64,000 nt of DNA, from the NCBI GenBank assembly GCA_036365145.1, contig JAEOAD010000018.1:9008001-9072000 (forward strand), read 5' to 3'. The position numbers and the translations under genes are program-made. This DNA comes from Orientallactaga sibirica. Taxonomy: Eukaryota > Chordata > Mammalia > Rodentia > Dipodidae. The notes under the pieces were generated by a model that ran no database searches, was not told where the DNA came from, and saw only the letters and a program-made list of their open reading frames with translations. Below are positions 36,142-47,150 of the stretch, piece after piece. Position 1 is the stretch's first letter. Each line of letters starts with the position of its first letter.

Positions 36142-36538
36142 TTTTTTTTTTATCAATATATATTTTTTATTTATATTATTCTGATTTTACATTCATAGTA
36201 TTGGTTCCATTGTCCTCCACCTTCCTCCCACTTTCAAAGGGGCCCTCATCAAAATGTTTATCATTTGTGAGTTTGCTCAAGAGTTCTGGAGGGTGATCAT
36301 AATGCCCCAACTTGTGACTCTAACAATCTTTCCGCCCCTCTTCAGTTTCCAAAGCCACATTGGGGTCATTTTAGTTCCTTCTTGATGAGGTTTTGGGACT
36401 GTCTCTGGATTCTGGCCATGACTGGAGTTGATGTTCTCTGAGAGCCTTTTTCTGGTGTAGATATATTCTTGCCCTTCCCCTGCGTTTTTCTGGTCAGCTG
36501 GTGAGGTGTGGTTAGCTGATCCTCCCTTCAGGTTCATT
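36142..36538 (-). mobile_element. Short L1 3' end, antisense
   Basis: On the minus strand this is a non-coding L1-like 3'UTR that ends in a poly-A tail (the T run at 36142-36152). The purine-rich words near its end are typical of L1 3'UTRs. The family match is by style, not by close alignment to the other L1s here. The minus frame 36277-36537 is open for 86 codons but has no known motif. Confidence 0.5.
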
Positions 36539-36675
36539 GTTAAGATAAGGTTAGTACTAGATTAAAAATTATTTTGCCACTAGATCTTAAATTTTTGTAC
36601 ATGGCTTTGAATTAGTTTTTTATTATTTTGTCAAGAACAGAGTTAATGGCCTTTGGACTGAACGTCAGATGGTTT
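36539..36675 (+). repeat. Right member of a long direct repeat
   Basis: Starts exactly where the antisense L1 3' end stops and carries the same landmark series as 36019-36141, with small insertions and deletions. Confidence 0.6.
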
Positions 36676-38039
36676 TCAGTAACAAGTTCTTTGGACCAAT
36701 GTCAGACATTTTAGTTTTTTAAATATATTTTTAAATATTGTTGACAGTATGATATAGATGAATGGGAAAGCAGCACACTCTGCATTCAAGAAGCCAGGCC
36801 ATTGCAATAAGGCATTTGGGAGAAGCAATGAACACATGAAAGTGGATCAGTCTTTTCCTAACCTACCAATTTAAAATAGGAAATTTCTACCTTAAATACA
36901 TCTCAAGAATCTGCATTGGTGACTTCACTTTGAATGTTCTTGTTGAGTGGGAAATTTCAGATATAATTATCAAATTAATGAGTTTTAGTACCTGTAGAGA
37001 TGTGCAAAATACAATTAGCTATGGAAAAGATAGTTCCTTAAAATATCAGTAGCAAACAGTCCCAGGCCCTTATCAGGAAGCCCAATTCCTACCTAAGAAA
37101 GAGGGTCAAACATGAGGTTAGGCACAAGTATTAAGAGTTGTTGAAGAAACATGGCTGGTTGATATCATTTTCTTAGTATGGAGGCTGCAGAAGAGAATGT
37201 CATACCCTTCATTCCAGATGACACCAGAGCAAAAGAACCTGAAGATAAAAGCCCAAAACTGAGAGAGCTCAGATCCAGGACAACAAAAGCAGAAAGGGAT
37301 AAGTCCTTTGAACTAGCAGCACAATTCAACATTTTTATAATCTATAAATAAAAGTACAAGGGTAGGTGCTCACTTAACATTACAGTGGCAAGACCAAACT
37401 ATGGTTAGGCTTTCTAGAACATTTGACCTTGCAGATGTGAGCAGAAAAAGATTGATCCTATATAGGGTAAGAATAAGCTGGTGTAGGACCAGGACTCAGG
37501 CACATGAAAGGAACAAGGAAGGAAACAGAAACACCATGCAGATGCAAGGTGAATACTGAGAGGAATGGTAACAGCAATGTCATATGAACTGAGACTCAAG
37601 TAAAAGAATCTAGACCAGTTTCCTGCAGTAAAGTGTTTCCCTTTAGGTCTTCTACTTGAAGGAATTATTGACTTTTTTGCCATCTTCCCTATCAGTGATT
37701 AAAAAGTAGTTTCTAAAATGTTTTAGCAACCAGTGTAGAAGCAGTTCAACTAGAATGACTGAATCAATACTTATCAGCTTTGTTTTTGCCCTGCATGAGA
37801 CTGAAGCAAGAAGAAGAAAAATATCTTCTCAGGATAGTTCAGATGAGACTGAGCCTGGACCAATCAAAACTCCCTCTGGAAGTGTTTTTTCACACTATTG
37901 CTGGAGGTGTTACAGTGCAAAAATCATTGAGCTATGCATGGTCAATAATGAACAAACTCAAACCAGTCTGTGTGGGCATGAAAACACTATGGGCAGGAGC
38001 TATGTTCATCAAATATTATTTCATATAGAGAGCGAAAGG
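36676..38039. other. Intergenic sequence, nothing firm
   Basis: No repeat I can name. An open frame at 37755-38186 (143 codons) is the longest frame in this part of the window, but its last third lies in the tandem array and it has no recognisable domain, so I do not call it a gene. Confidence 0.5.
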
Positions 38040-39235
38040 CTTAGTCCTGCACCCAGCCCAGACTCACACAGAAACCACCTGCTTATTCCCCAAGGAACAA
38101 GGCAGACTAGGCCACTCAGGTCCCAAGTCTGGACTCACAATACACCCAAACCATATAGACTGCCTGCCTATACCTGCCTTGAGTAGGGAGAACTAGGCCT
38201 ATTCTCTTACCCCACATCATTGTGCATCCAGAACAACCCCACATGTAGACTACCCAATCAACACCTCAGACAAGGACACTCTCATCCAAGGTAAGCAGTA
38301 TTACTGTGCTCAAATCAGTCACTCTTGTAGACCACCCCCTCCCAGGACCAATAGGGAACACTAGGCCCACATGGATCAGATCTGGCTACCTTGTATGACC
38401 AGTTTATTCACTCAGGTAGACTTCTAGCCCATGGTGGCTGAGAAAGGCAGACTAGGCTGCTCAAATCCCCTTTCAAAGCACTACAATCTCACCCGGGCAA
38501 CTACCTCAGCTTGGACATGCTTGTAGACCACTTAGACACACACACACCCAGAGCATGGAGGACTAAGCTACTCATGTTGCCCATTATCAAACTAGTCACA
38601 TGTGTAGACAGACCTCCTGTACTTTTCCCTACTAGGGCCTCTTGAGTCTGACCCAGCTGCCCTAGGCATCCCGTTCATAAGCATAGGTCATTCAACTGTT
38701 CACACCAACCCTAAATAAGGCAGATCAGACCACTCAGGTGCCCTACAATCAGTGACATAGGTTCACCCCATTGCCCCACCCATCAATTTGTATAATGCCA
38801 AGACATGTGCATCCAGAGCAAGGCAGAAAGAATTCACTACTGTCACAGACTCCCACCCACACCCAGGTCAGACTGCCATACACACCCAGAGGAAGATTCT
38901 CTAAGCTGTTCCCATTCCAGGTGAAAACCCTCCCTTGCATCCAAACCAGTCACTGCTGTAGACTACCTGCCAAGTTCCCAACCAGAGTAGGGAGGACTAG
39001 GACTATTGGGTTTTGGTCCTTCTCACCCATGTGCCCAATCCAGACCACCAACACCCAACCTGGAGAAAGACTGTGCCACTCAGGTCACAGGACCCTCTGG
39101 CTAGTTATGCCTTAGGTTCACAACTTAAACCCTGCCCAGTCCTGCATGTAGACTATCCACCTATGTCCACCCAAGAAAGGTGTACCAGGTCACTCAACAC
39201 AGGCTCCAAAGAGCCCTATTATTACGTTTTCTGAA
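38040..39235 (+). repeat. Degenerate tandem array, units of about 85 bp
   Basis: About 12-13 diverged units. Two landmarks alternate through the block. The first, 'gtagac', lies at about 38245, 38327, 38416, 38523, 38604, 38958 and 39148, with weaker forms near 38155, 38683, 38755, 38870 and 39041. The second is 'gactaggc/ctcaggt' ('cagactaggccactcaggtc', 'cagactaggctgctcaaatc', 'cagatcagaccactcaggtg', 'aagactgtgccactcaggtc'). Spacing is mostly 72-107 bp. Composition is C/A-rich on the plus strand, unlike the flanks. Short open frames in it are by-products. Confidence 0.75.
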
Positions 39236-39239
39236 AGAC

Positions 39240-39445
39240 AAAGGGATTATGTCCAGATGGGCAAGCTTCAAAGGAAAACAAATTACACAAAACCAAGGCA
39301 AGATATCCTTACCAAGAATAACTAGTCCCATTGTTGAAGCCTCCAATGAAAATGCTTAGAAGAAACTACAGACTAAGAATTTAAAACTGCAACTATGAAA
39401 AGCATATGTGGGTCATTCCATTCCATTCCTGTTCCCTGTTCCCTG
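39240..39445 (+). pseudogene. Possible L1 ORF1 N-terminal relic
   Basis: An ATG at about 39253 opens a short Lys/Gln/Asn-rich frame (MGKLQRKTNYTKPRQ) before a stop. L1 ORF1 proteins start with a basic, polar N-terminus of this kind. After the ERVK LTR, 40116-40160 continues with NKYMNSMNSKRTQ, which resembles L1 ORF1 coiled-coil sequence. If so, the LTR inserted into an old L1 and the array at 38040-39235 is that L1's 5'UTR. Weak evidence. Confidence 0.3.
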
Positions 39446-39463
39446 AGGGTCGTTGGCCACCAA
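39446..39463 (-). other. Retroviral primer-binding site relic
   Basis: Directly after the LTR end on the minus strand comes 'ttggtggccaacgac'. Position (1-2 bases past the terminal CA) and the TGG start fit a tRNA primer-binding site; the word is close to lysine-tRNA sites of betaretrovirus-like elements, with mismatches. Confidence 0.5.
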
Positions 39464-40115
39464 TGTCCCGGGCGAGGGAGAGAGGAGTTGGGAGGGGAGC
39501 AGCAGGGTCTTTCCGCCTGGGCGGGTGAGTGCGACACATGGACATGAACACATGATGGGGCAATAAGCACCTGGGAGACCGTCTGATGGACAGTACTCGT
39601 TTATTCAAAGGGGGTGGGTTTATAAACACTTGGGGAAGGTTGAGATGGCACGTACAGACTTTATGGGCTGTTATCTAGATGGCGGAAGGACTAGTAACTT
39701 CAAAGCTATGGGGGAAGGATAAGGGAAGGTAGGGGGAAGGGTGGAAGAAGAGATTAGCAGAAAGCTGTGACCTCAAAACTGTGGGGGGTGAGAAGGCTAC
39801 ATGACTTTAGCCACATGAGGGTCTCTTGGGCAGCTGGCCACAGGTCAGGAACTGTGGGGGGCAAAGTCTGACTTATGGAATGGTCAGAGCCTTTTGGGGT
39901 CTGGGGGGAGGGCCTCGCCAGTTCTGCCCACTCTGGGCGATGACAGCTTACTACATCCTACAACATAGGGAAGGCCATTACCATCTCCAGGGACTCCTGA
40001 CAGAGGGCCAGCTGCAACCTCACAGCCCAGGGTCCCTGGCCATGTCCAATAGTTCAGGCCAGCCTCCTCACAGGTCCAGCCTGTTACTAGCAAGGCCCAA
40101 CAGGCATATACAACA
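39464..40115 (-). mobile_element. ERVK-type LTR, antisense
   Basis: About 652 bp. On the minus strand it starts 'tgttgtatatgcctgttggg', has a TATA-like 'tttataaac' (39619-39627), an AATAAA signal at 39600-39605, and a GC-rich U5 ending 'cgcccgggaca'. A short leader (39407-39463) with the primer-binding site follows, then host-like sequence, so most of the provirus is gone. It shares its first ten bases with the LTR at 12850-13197. Plus-strand open frames at 39826-40122 and elsewhere are incidental. Confidence 0.75.
39600..39605 (-). promoter_or_regulatory. LTR polyadenylation signal AATAAA
   Basis: TTTATT on the plus strand, inside the LTR and about 135 bp from its U5 end. Confidence 0.65.
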
Positions 40116-40744
40116 AACTTAATAAATACATGAACTCAATGAATTCCAAAAGAACACAATCAGGACATGAGGGCCATCTGTAACCCCATTAATCACCAGA
40201 GTTGATTTGGCTGATCTGGCTGGGTAGGTGGGTGTCCTCTTCTTCTCTCACCACTCCATGTGTGTCCTTCAGAAGCTGCATGCTTGGTTGAAGAGGACCA
40301 GTCTTCTGTCAAGGGTATACAAGTAGCTGCACTCCCCTACTAGAACCTCCAAACAAGCTCTCTAAAGAGCACAATCAACTAAATGCAATGAGAAAATCAA
40401 ATCAAGAAAGGAAAATGGAGCATAATGAAGAGAGATGCTGAAGAAAGGCCTGATAGAAATAAAAAAATGAAATAACTCAAAAGGCTCCTAAGAAAGCTTT
40501 ACCAACTATGGTAGCTTGCATGTATGTCCTCCATAGAGGACCCTTTGTGATATATGTTCCTATGAACCATAGGTACTCTGGTTGCAGTCTCCCAAAGGTG
40601 ATAGGGAGACTCAGGTACTGTCATTGAGGTCTTCCAGCGGAGAGAGGGAGACTTGGGAGACTTGAGCCATCCTTGGAAAGGCTCATTTAAATTGAAAAAA
40701 AAATAAAGAAATTTGATAAGTGTTTTAAAAATATATCTAAGTTT
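40116..40744. other. Sequence between ERVK LTR and L1 copy 3
   Basis: Bases 40116-40160 may be L1 ORF1 relic (see 39240-39445). 40370-40500 is A-rich and Lys/Glu-rich when translated, also consistent with old L1 ORF1. 40507-40690 starts 'tatggtagcttgcatgtatg', faintly like a MaLR LTR start. None is firm. Confidence 0.35.
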
Positions 40745-40758
40745 AAATATTTACATTA
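40745..40758 (+). repeat. Left 14-bp target duplication of L1 copy 3
   Basis: 'aaatatttacatta', identical to 48467-48480. Confidence 0.9.
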
Positions 40759-41940
40759 GAGTTCCAGGTAAGATGGTGGCATAGGAGTCACACCAATCCA
40801 GCCTAGGGAGGGATTTAAGCAAAACCACAGCAAAATACACTCTTCTTCTGAAAAGTGAAGGTATATAGGTTATTACTGGCAATAGCAGAAAAGCAGGAGA
40901 GACCAAGATCTATCAGAAAAGAGGAAATGAGCCAAAATCCCACCAAGGCATGTGTCGCCATGATGCACATGAATTCACATTCCTGCCCAGCCTGGCGCAT
41001 AGCTGCAGGAGCAGAGATCAAACAATGGGATTTTCCAACCTCGTCAGCCTCCTTGCAAAGTCGAGAAACAGGAAGAGGAGACAGCAGAAATTAGCTGAGA
41101 AGCTGCTGAAGGGGATACAGCTGGGACCAGCTTAGCAGTTCCAGTACAACACCAGGCTTACTGCACTCTCCCATCCCCCAACTATCAGAACCACAAACTT
41201 CTAGAGAATGCATTCAGCCCCAGCAGCAAGGCATCCAGCACAGCTGATCAGAACACCAGATCCAAAGCACAACCCGGAGGGCTCAAGGTGGGCATTCAGC
41301 ATTGGTGAGATTTGAAGCCACCCCAAAAGGTAATGAGGCCAACTGACAAAAAAGCAGGTACATAAACCTGCAATGGAAGTGCTAATCTCTCTTTCTATAT
41401 CAAGGTTACATAGTCTTGGATGGCTTTACCATTCTTAATTAAGCTGTATTTGGGGATTGATTGTTGTTGCCTTTGATGCTTTCAGATTCATAGCACCTTT
41501 GTCCTTTTCTTCTGTCATTATTGGGGGCAATGTCTGATTCAGACCCAGGCTGACCTGGAGCCCATTTCAGAACAGAAATCTTAACCTCCCAGCTAACAGG
41601 ATTAAGGGTGTAGAGCAACACACACCCTTAGGGATTTTGGCTTTATAAGGTTATATGTTTGTTTTAATTACCACACTTGTATCCTCTGTGCTGGTTTGGA
41701 GTAAATGTGTATATTGCTCAGTTGAAATTTAGAATTTGCCAGTAAATTGCTCCACCCAACCCACTAGAATACTTGAATAGCAGGCAAACCCAACACCCAG
41801 GATTACTTCTGAGCATGGATTAGAGTACAAGAGCTACACTTGGCACTTTAAACTCTGACACTGAAGGTATATAAAGTTGAATTTCCAAGTCTAAAAGCTC
41901 TGCAGGTAATTAGAAAACCCAACTATCAAATCAACTCATG
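40759..41940 (+). promoter_or_regulatory. L1 copy 3 5'UTR with promoter remnant
   Basis: Non-coding leader of about 1.2 kb, not tandemly repeated. Eleven bases in from the insertion edge is 'aagatgg' (40770-40776), in the place where the YY1 site lies in human L1 5'UTRs; YY1 is known to fix the L1 start site there. The first ~580 bp are GC-richer than the rest. Open frames at 40855-41135 and 41439-41621 (minus) lie in this leader and I see no protein family in them. Confidence 0.7.
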
Positions 41941-43026
41941 ATGCAAAAGTCACTACATTATAATACAAGAAACACAAAAGAATCAAGACAATACAATCCC
42001 ACCAAAAATTATAAATCCATCAGAAATGACCCCCTATTTTAGATGACATGCATGACAAAGATTTCAAAAAATGTTTTTAATTATACTCAAAGAAATCAAA
42101 GAAGAAGCCAAAGGAATCAAAGAAGAAAACAAAGGAATTAAAGAAGAAAACAGACTCCTTCAGGAATTCCAAGAGAACACAGGAAACCAGCTTAACGAAA
42201 TAAATAATCATTACAATGTATGAGTAAAATAATAGAAATACTGAAGAAAAACCAGGCAGAAATACTAGCACTGAAAAACACAGTAAGTCAAATAAGAAAA
42301 ACTGTGGACAATCACACCAGCAGAATGAATGAAGGAAAGAACAGAATAGCTAAACTAGAAGTACAGGTGGCAGACCTAATACAGACCAACAAAGAGAAAG
42401 ATAAGCTAATAGAAAGGTATGAATGAGAATTTCAAGATAGTCTGAAAATTGAAAAGATAAAACATAAGAAATCAGGGTATAGTAGAAGGAGAAGAACTTC
42501 ACTCCAAATTCATAGAGGACATTTTCAACAAAATAATGGAAGAAAAAATTCCCCAAATTGGGAAAGAAATGCCAGTGCTTATACAGGAAGCTTTTAGAAC
42601 ACCAAACAGACAAAACCTGGAAAGAACCTCTCCTCGCAATTACATAATTAAATTTCTAAACATGAAAACCAAAGAAAATATATTGAAAGTAATTAGAGAG
42701 AAAAAGCAAGTCACCTACTAAGGAAGCCCATCAGGATGACAGCAGATTACTCAACACAAATTTTAGAAGCCAGAAGGGCTTGAAATAATGTAATCCAAGT
42801 TCTGAAAGATAACAACTATCAATCAAGATTACTTTATCCTGCAAAGCTATCTTTCTAAATTGGTGGAAAAATAAAAACATTCCACAACAAAAATAGGCTA
42901 AAGGAATTTATGACAACTAAGCAAGCTCTACAGAAAATACTTGAAGGAGTCCTTCACACTGAAGAGAAAGGAAAACACGCAGATGAGGAATCAGGAAAAT
43001 ATAAACCATACTCAAATAACAGTTAA
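41941..43026 (+). pseudogene. L1 ORF1 relic (RNA-binding chaperone)
   Basis: ORF1p is the L1 nucleic-acid chaperone that coats L1 RNA as a trimer. Start chosen at ATG 41941 (MQKSLHYNTRN). Then comes a coiled coil (42095-42420) holding three 21-bp heptad repeats (ATC/ATT AAA GAA GAA ...), a frame change, and more coiled coil in 42220-42426 (KIIEILKKNQAEI ... RIAKLEVQV). The RRM/C-terminal domain region shows RTPNRQNLER and REKKQVTY (42600-42720). Near the end, LYPAKLSF and KEFMTTKQALQKIL (about 42833-42945) match the conserved C-terminus. The stop is TAA at 43024. At least three stops or frameshifts break it. Confidence 0.85.
42095..42157 (+). repeat. Three tandem 21-bp heptad repeats in ORF1
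   Basis: Units at 42095-42115, 42116-42136 and 42137-42157, differing at few bases. Each is exactly seven codons (IKEEAKG, IKEENKG, IKEENRL), one turn set of the coiled coil. Confidence 0.9.
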
Positions 43027-43851
43027 AACAAGAGATAAATGGAAACTGGAAGTACTACAAAATAAGAATATGTTGATAATAAACACATAGCTTTCAAAAA
43101 TACCTCTCAATATCAATGGTCTCAATGCCCCAACCAAAAGACACAGGTTTGCAGACTGGATTAATAGGCAGGATCCTGCTGTTTGTTGCCTACAGGAAAC
43201 TCACTTCTCAATAAAAGATAAACAGTCTTAAGGGAAAAGGTTAGAAAACGTTATTTCAAACACATGAGCCTAGAAAATAAGCAGGGGTTGCTATCCTAAT
43301 ATCTGACAGGATAGACTTCAAGTCAACATTAGCAAGGAAAGATAAAGAAGGTCACTTTATACTGATTAAAGGAATACTCCAATAGGAGGACATTACAATC
43401 CTAAAGCTATATGTACCTAACATGGGAGCTCCCAGTTTTATAAAACAAACACTATCCAAACACAATTGTCATGGTTGACTTCAATAGCCCACTCTCATCA
43501 ATTGACAGGTCATCCTGGCAAAAATAAACAGAGATATCTAGATTAAATGATGACATGGGACAAATGGATCTAACAGATATCTACAGAACATTCCATCCAA
43601 ATGCTGAACAATAAACATTTTTCTCAGCAGCACATGGAACATTCCCCAATATAGACCATCTATTAGGACACATAGCAAATCTTAACAAATACAGGAAAAT
43701 TGAAATAATCCCTTGTACTCTACCTGACCACAGTGGGATTAAACTACAAATCAGCAACAAGAAAAACTACAGAGCATACAGAAATTCATGGAGACTAAAC
43801 AGTACACTATTGAATGATGAATGGGTCATTGAAGAAATCAGAAAGGAAATC

Positions 43852-44005
43852 AGCTGGGCGCGGTGGCACACATCTTTAATCCCAGCACTCAGGAGGCAGA
43901 GGTAGGAGGATCACTGGGAGTTCAAGGCCACCCTGAGACTACAGAGTGAATTCCAGGTCAGCCTGGACTAGAGTGAGACCCTACCTCAAAAAAACAAAAA
44001 CGGGG
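43852..44005 (+). mobile_element. B1 SINE in L1 copy 3 ORF2
   Basis: 'gctgggcgcggtggcacaca', 'tcccagcactcaggaggcag', 'gagtgagaccctacctcaaa'. CpG-containing head ('gggcgcgg'), so fairly well preserved. The left flank 'gaaaggaaatca' pairs with 'aaaagaaaatca' at about 44311, on the far side of the adjoining Dip SINE. Confidence 0.9.
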
Positions 44006-44008
44006 GGC

Positions 44009-44310
44009 GGGGCTGGAGAGATGGCTTAGTGGTTAAGGCACCTGTCTGCTAAGCCTAGAACGCTGGTTCCAATCTCCAGCGGTTCCAATCTCCTGGTCCC
44101 ATGTTTAGCCAGATGCAAAGTGACGCAAGGGACAATGCCGCACTTGCCCACAAGAGGACGCACGCATCTGGATTTTGTTCACAGCAGCTGAGAGACTGCT
44201 GGTGTGCCCATCTCTGTCTCCCTCTCCCTCTCTGTCTCTCTCTGTGTCTCTCTCCAAAAAAATAAATAAAATAATAATTTTTAAAAAACCAAAAGAAAAG
44301 AAAAAAAAAA
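44009..44310 (+). mobile_element. Dip-type SINE joined to the B1
   Basis: 'ggggctggagagatggctta' with pol III A box, a degenerate B box 'ggttccaatctcc' that is duplicated here ('gctggttccaatctccagcg' then 'gttccaatctcctgg'), body 'gacgcaag', CT-rich 3' part and A-rich tail. It sits directly behind the B1 A tail after a short G run. One outer duplication encloses both SINEs. Confidence 0.9.
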
Positions 44311-45408
44311 GAAAATCAATAAATTCATATAATAGAATCAAATGATGATGAGAATAAAACATACCAAAACCTTTGGGACACAATGAAGGCAGTCCTAAGA
44401 GGGAAATTTATAGCTCTAAGTGCCTATATTAAGAAATTAGAGATCACAAGTAAACATTTTAATGTTTTACCTTAAGACCTTGGAAAAAGAAGAACAGAGC
44501 AAACCAAAAATCACTAGATGTGAAGAAATAATAAAGATTAGGGCAGAAATTAATAAAATAGAACCCCCCCCAAATCCAAAGAATCAATGAAACAGAGTTG
44601 ATTCTTTGAAAGGATAAACAAGATTGATAAACCCTTAGCTAATCTGACTAGAAGAAAGAGAGAAGAGACAGAAGTTAAAAATATTAGAGATGAAAACAGC
44701 ACCGTTACAAGAGATACCAAAGAAACTCAGAAAATCATAAGGACATACTTTAAGAATATATATGCCTTTAAGTTTGAAAATCTGAAAGAAATGTGTGATT
44801 TCCTTGATTAATATGACCTACCAAAATTAAACCAAGATGAGATAAACCATTTAAGCATAGCTTAACAATTACGGAGATCTAAGCAGTTATAAAAAATCTC
44901 CCAACTACAAAAAGTCCAGGACCAGATAGATTCACTGGGGAATTTTACAAGACCTTCATGGAAGAACTAACACTACTGCTTCTCAAACATTTCCACAAAA
45001 TAGAAAAGGAAGGAATTCTACCAAACTCCTTCTATGAAGCCATCATCATCCTGATACCAAAACAAGACAAAGACAGGACAAAATAAAGGAAATTACAGAC
45101 CAATCTCCCTCATGAACATAGATGTAAAAATTCTCAACAAAATATCGGCAAACAGAATACAAGAATGTATCAGAAAGATTTTTCATCCCAACCAAGTAAG
45201 CTTTATCCCAAGATGCAGGGCTTGTTCAACATACATAAATCTATAAATGTAATACACTATATAAATGGGCTGAAGGACAAAAATCACATGATATCTCAAT
45301 AGATGCAGAAAAGGCATTTGACAAAATCCAACCTCTCTTCATGGTAAACATCCTACAGAAACTGGGAATGGAAGGAACATATCTCAACATAATAAAGGCT
45401 ATTTATGC

Positions 45409-45595
45409 TGGGTGTGGTGGTACATGCCTTTAATCCCAGCACTTGGGAGGCAGAAGTAGGAGGATCACCATGAGTTCAAGGCCACCTTGAGACTAAATAG
45501 TTAATTCCAGGTTAGCCTGGGCTAGAGTAAGACCCTACCTCAAAAAAACCTAAAATAAAAAAACCTAAAATAAATAAATAAATAAATAAATAAAT
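45409..45595 (+). mobile_element. B1 SINE in L1 copy 3 ORF2
   Basis: 'ctgggtgtggtggtacatgc' to 'gtaagaccctacctcaaaaa', then a tail with a duplicated 'acctaaaataaa' and AAAT units. The 10-bp duplication 'gctatttatg' is perfect at 45399-45408 and 45596-45605, and cutting it out restores continuity of the ORF2 sequence. Confidence 0.93.
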
Positions 45596-47150
45596 GCTAT
45601 TTATGACAAACCTACAGCCAGCATAATACTAACTGGGGAAAACTTGAAGCTTTTCCACTAAATTCAGGAAAAAGACAAGGCTGTCCACTTTCTCCACTCT
45701 TTTTTAATATAGTACTGGAAATCTTAGCTATAGCAATAAGACAACAGACACTCCTAAAAGGGATACAAATTGGAAAGGAAGAGATAAAATTATTATTTTC
45801 AGATGATATGACTCAATACATAAAGGACCCTAAAGACTCTACCAGCAAACTGTTAGAGTTGATAAACAATTGTAGTAATGAGGTAGAATACAAAATAAAT
45901 ACACAGAAATCAATAGCTTTCCTATATGCTAAATCAAACATGGGGAGGATGAAATCAGGAAATCTCTCCCATTCACAATTGCCTCAAAAAAATAAAGTAC
46001 CCAGGAATAAATCTAACCCAGGAAGTGCAGGTTCTCTACAATGAGAACTTTAAAACACTCAAGCGAGAAATTGCAGAAGACACTAGGAAATGGAAAGACA
46101 TCCCATGTTCTTGGATCAGAAGAATCAATATTGTGAAAATGTAAATCTTACCAAAAAGCAATCTACACATTCAATGCAATACCATTAAAATTCCAATGGA
46201 ATTCTTCACAGAAATAGAAAAAATACTAAAATTCATTTAGAAGCACAGAAAATGTTGAATAGCCAGAACAATCTTGAGCAACAAAAATAAGGCTGGCAGT
46301 ATCACCATACCTGATTTTAAGCTATATTACCAAGCCATAGTAACAAAACAGCATGGTACAGGCACAAAGACAGACATGTAGATCAATGTAACAGAATAGA
46401 GAATCCAGATGTTAATCCAGGCAGCTATAGCCATCTGATTTTTGACAAAAATGCCAAAAATTTCATTGGAGAAAGATAGCCTCTTCAACAAGTGATGCTG
46501 GGAAAACTGGATATAGATATATTGTAGAAGGATGAAAATAGATCCTTGTCTATCTCCATGCACAAGAATCAAATCCAAATAGATTAGGGACTTGAATATC
46601 AGACCTGAAACTGAAACTGTGAGAGAAAAAATATGGGATACCTTTCCACATATTGGCAGAGACAATGATGTTCTCAATATAACCCCAGTTGCTTAGGAAG
46701 TCAAACCACTAATCAACCACTAGGATCTCCTGAAAGTACAAGGCTTTTGTACAGCAAAATACACTGAATACGTTAAAGACACAACATACAGAATGGGAGA
46801 AAATCTTTGCCAGCTATACATCTGACAGAGGATTAATATCTAGAATATACAAAGAACTCAAAAAACTAAACAATAAGAAGTCAAACAACCAAATTAAAAA
46901 ATGAGCTATGGTACTAAAGAAAATTCTCAAAAGAAGATATACAGATGGCATATAAAGTGTTCTATATCCTTAGTCTTCAAGAAAATGCAAATTAAAACTA
47001 CTTTGAGATTCCACCTCACTCTTGTCAGAATGGCTATGAAATTATGAAATTTTCAGGGGAAAAAGATGGATCTGGAAAGGATTATACTAAATGACGTAAC
47101 CCAGGCCCAGAAAGCTAAATGTCTCATGTTTCCTCTCATGTGTATCGTAG

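Larger units (their letters stand above)
43040..47150 (+). pseudogene. L1 ORF2 relic (endonuclease and RT)
   Basis: Endonuclease domain: CCLQETHF (about 43180), VAILISDRIDF (about 43289) and VDFNSPLSSID (about 43469) mark catalytic motifs. RT domain: [12 protein letters not shown] (about 45296), [11 protein letters not shown] (about 45673) and LFSDDM (45793-45810), the YxDD box with S in place of A. After RT: ILYLQ-like sequence is gone, but NIRPETE- and GVGK-like stretches are recognisable to about 46700. The C-terminal part is shortened near 47058, where about 0.3 kb present in copies 1 and 2 is missing. SINEs at 43852 and 45409 split it. Frameshifts are numerous. Confidence 0.87.

Noticed and set aside
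37755..38186. 143-codon open frame as a possible gene
   Set aside because: No domain, no conserved motif, no start context or splice pattern I can support, and its last third lies in the tandem array.
38771..39115. Pro/Thr/His-rich 114-codon frame
   Set aside because: Explained by the C/A-rich tandem array; unit-to-unit length changes would break any conserved frame.
38040..39235. CRISPR-like array
   Set aside because: Units are diverged along their whole length, with no constant repeat and variable spacer pattern, and the host is a mammal.
39464..40115. CpG-island promoter of a host gene
   Set aside because: The GC-rich part is LTR U5; the LTR ends, polyadenylation signal and primer-binding site explain the block.
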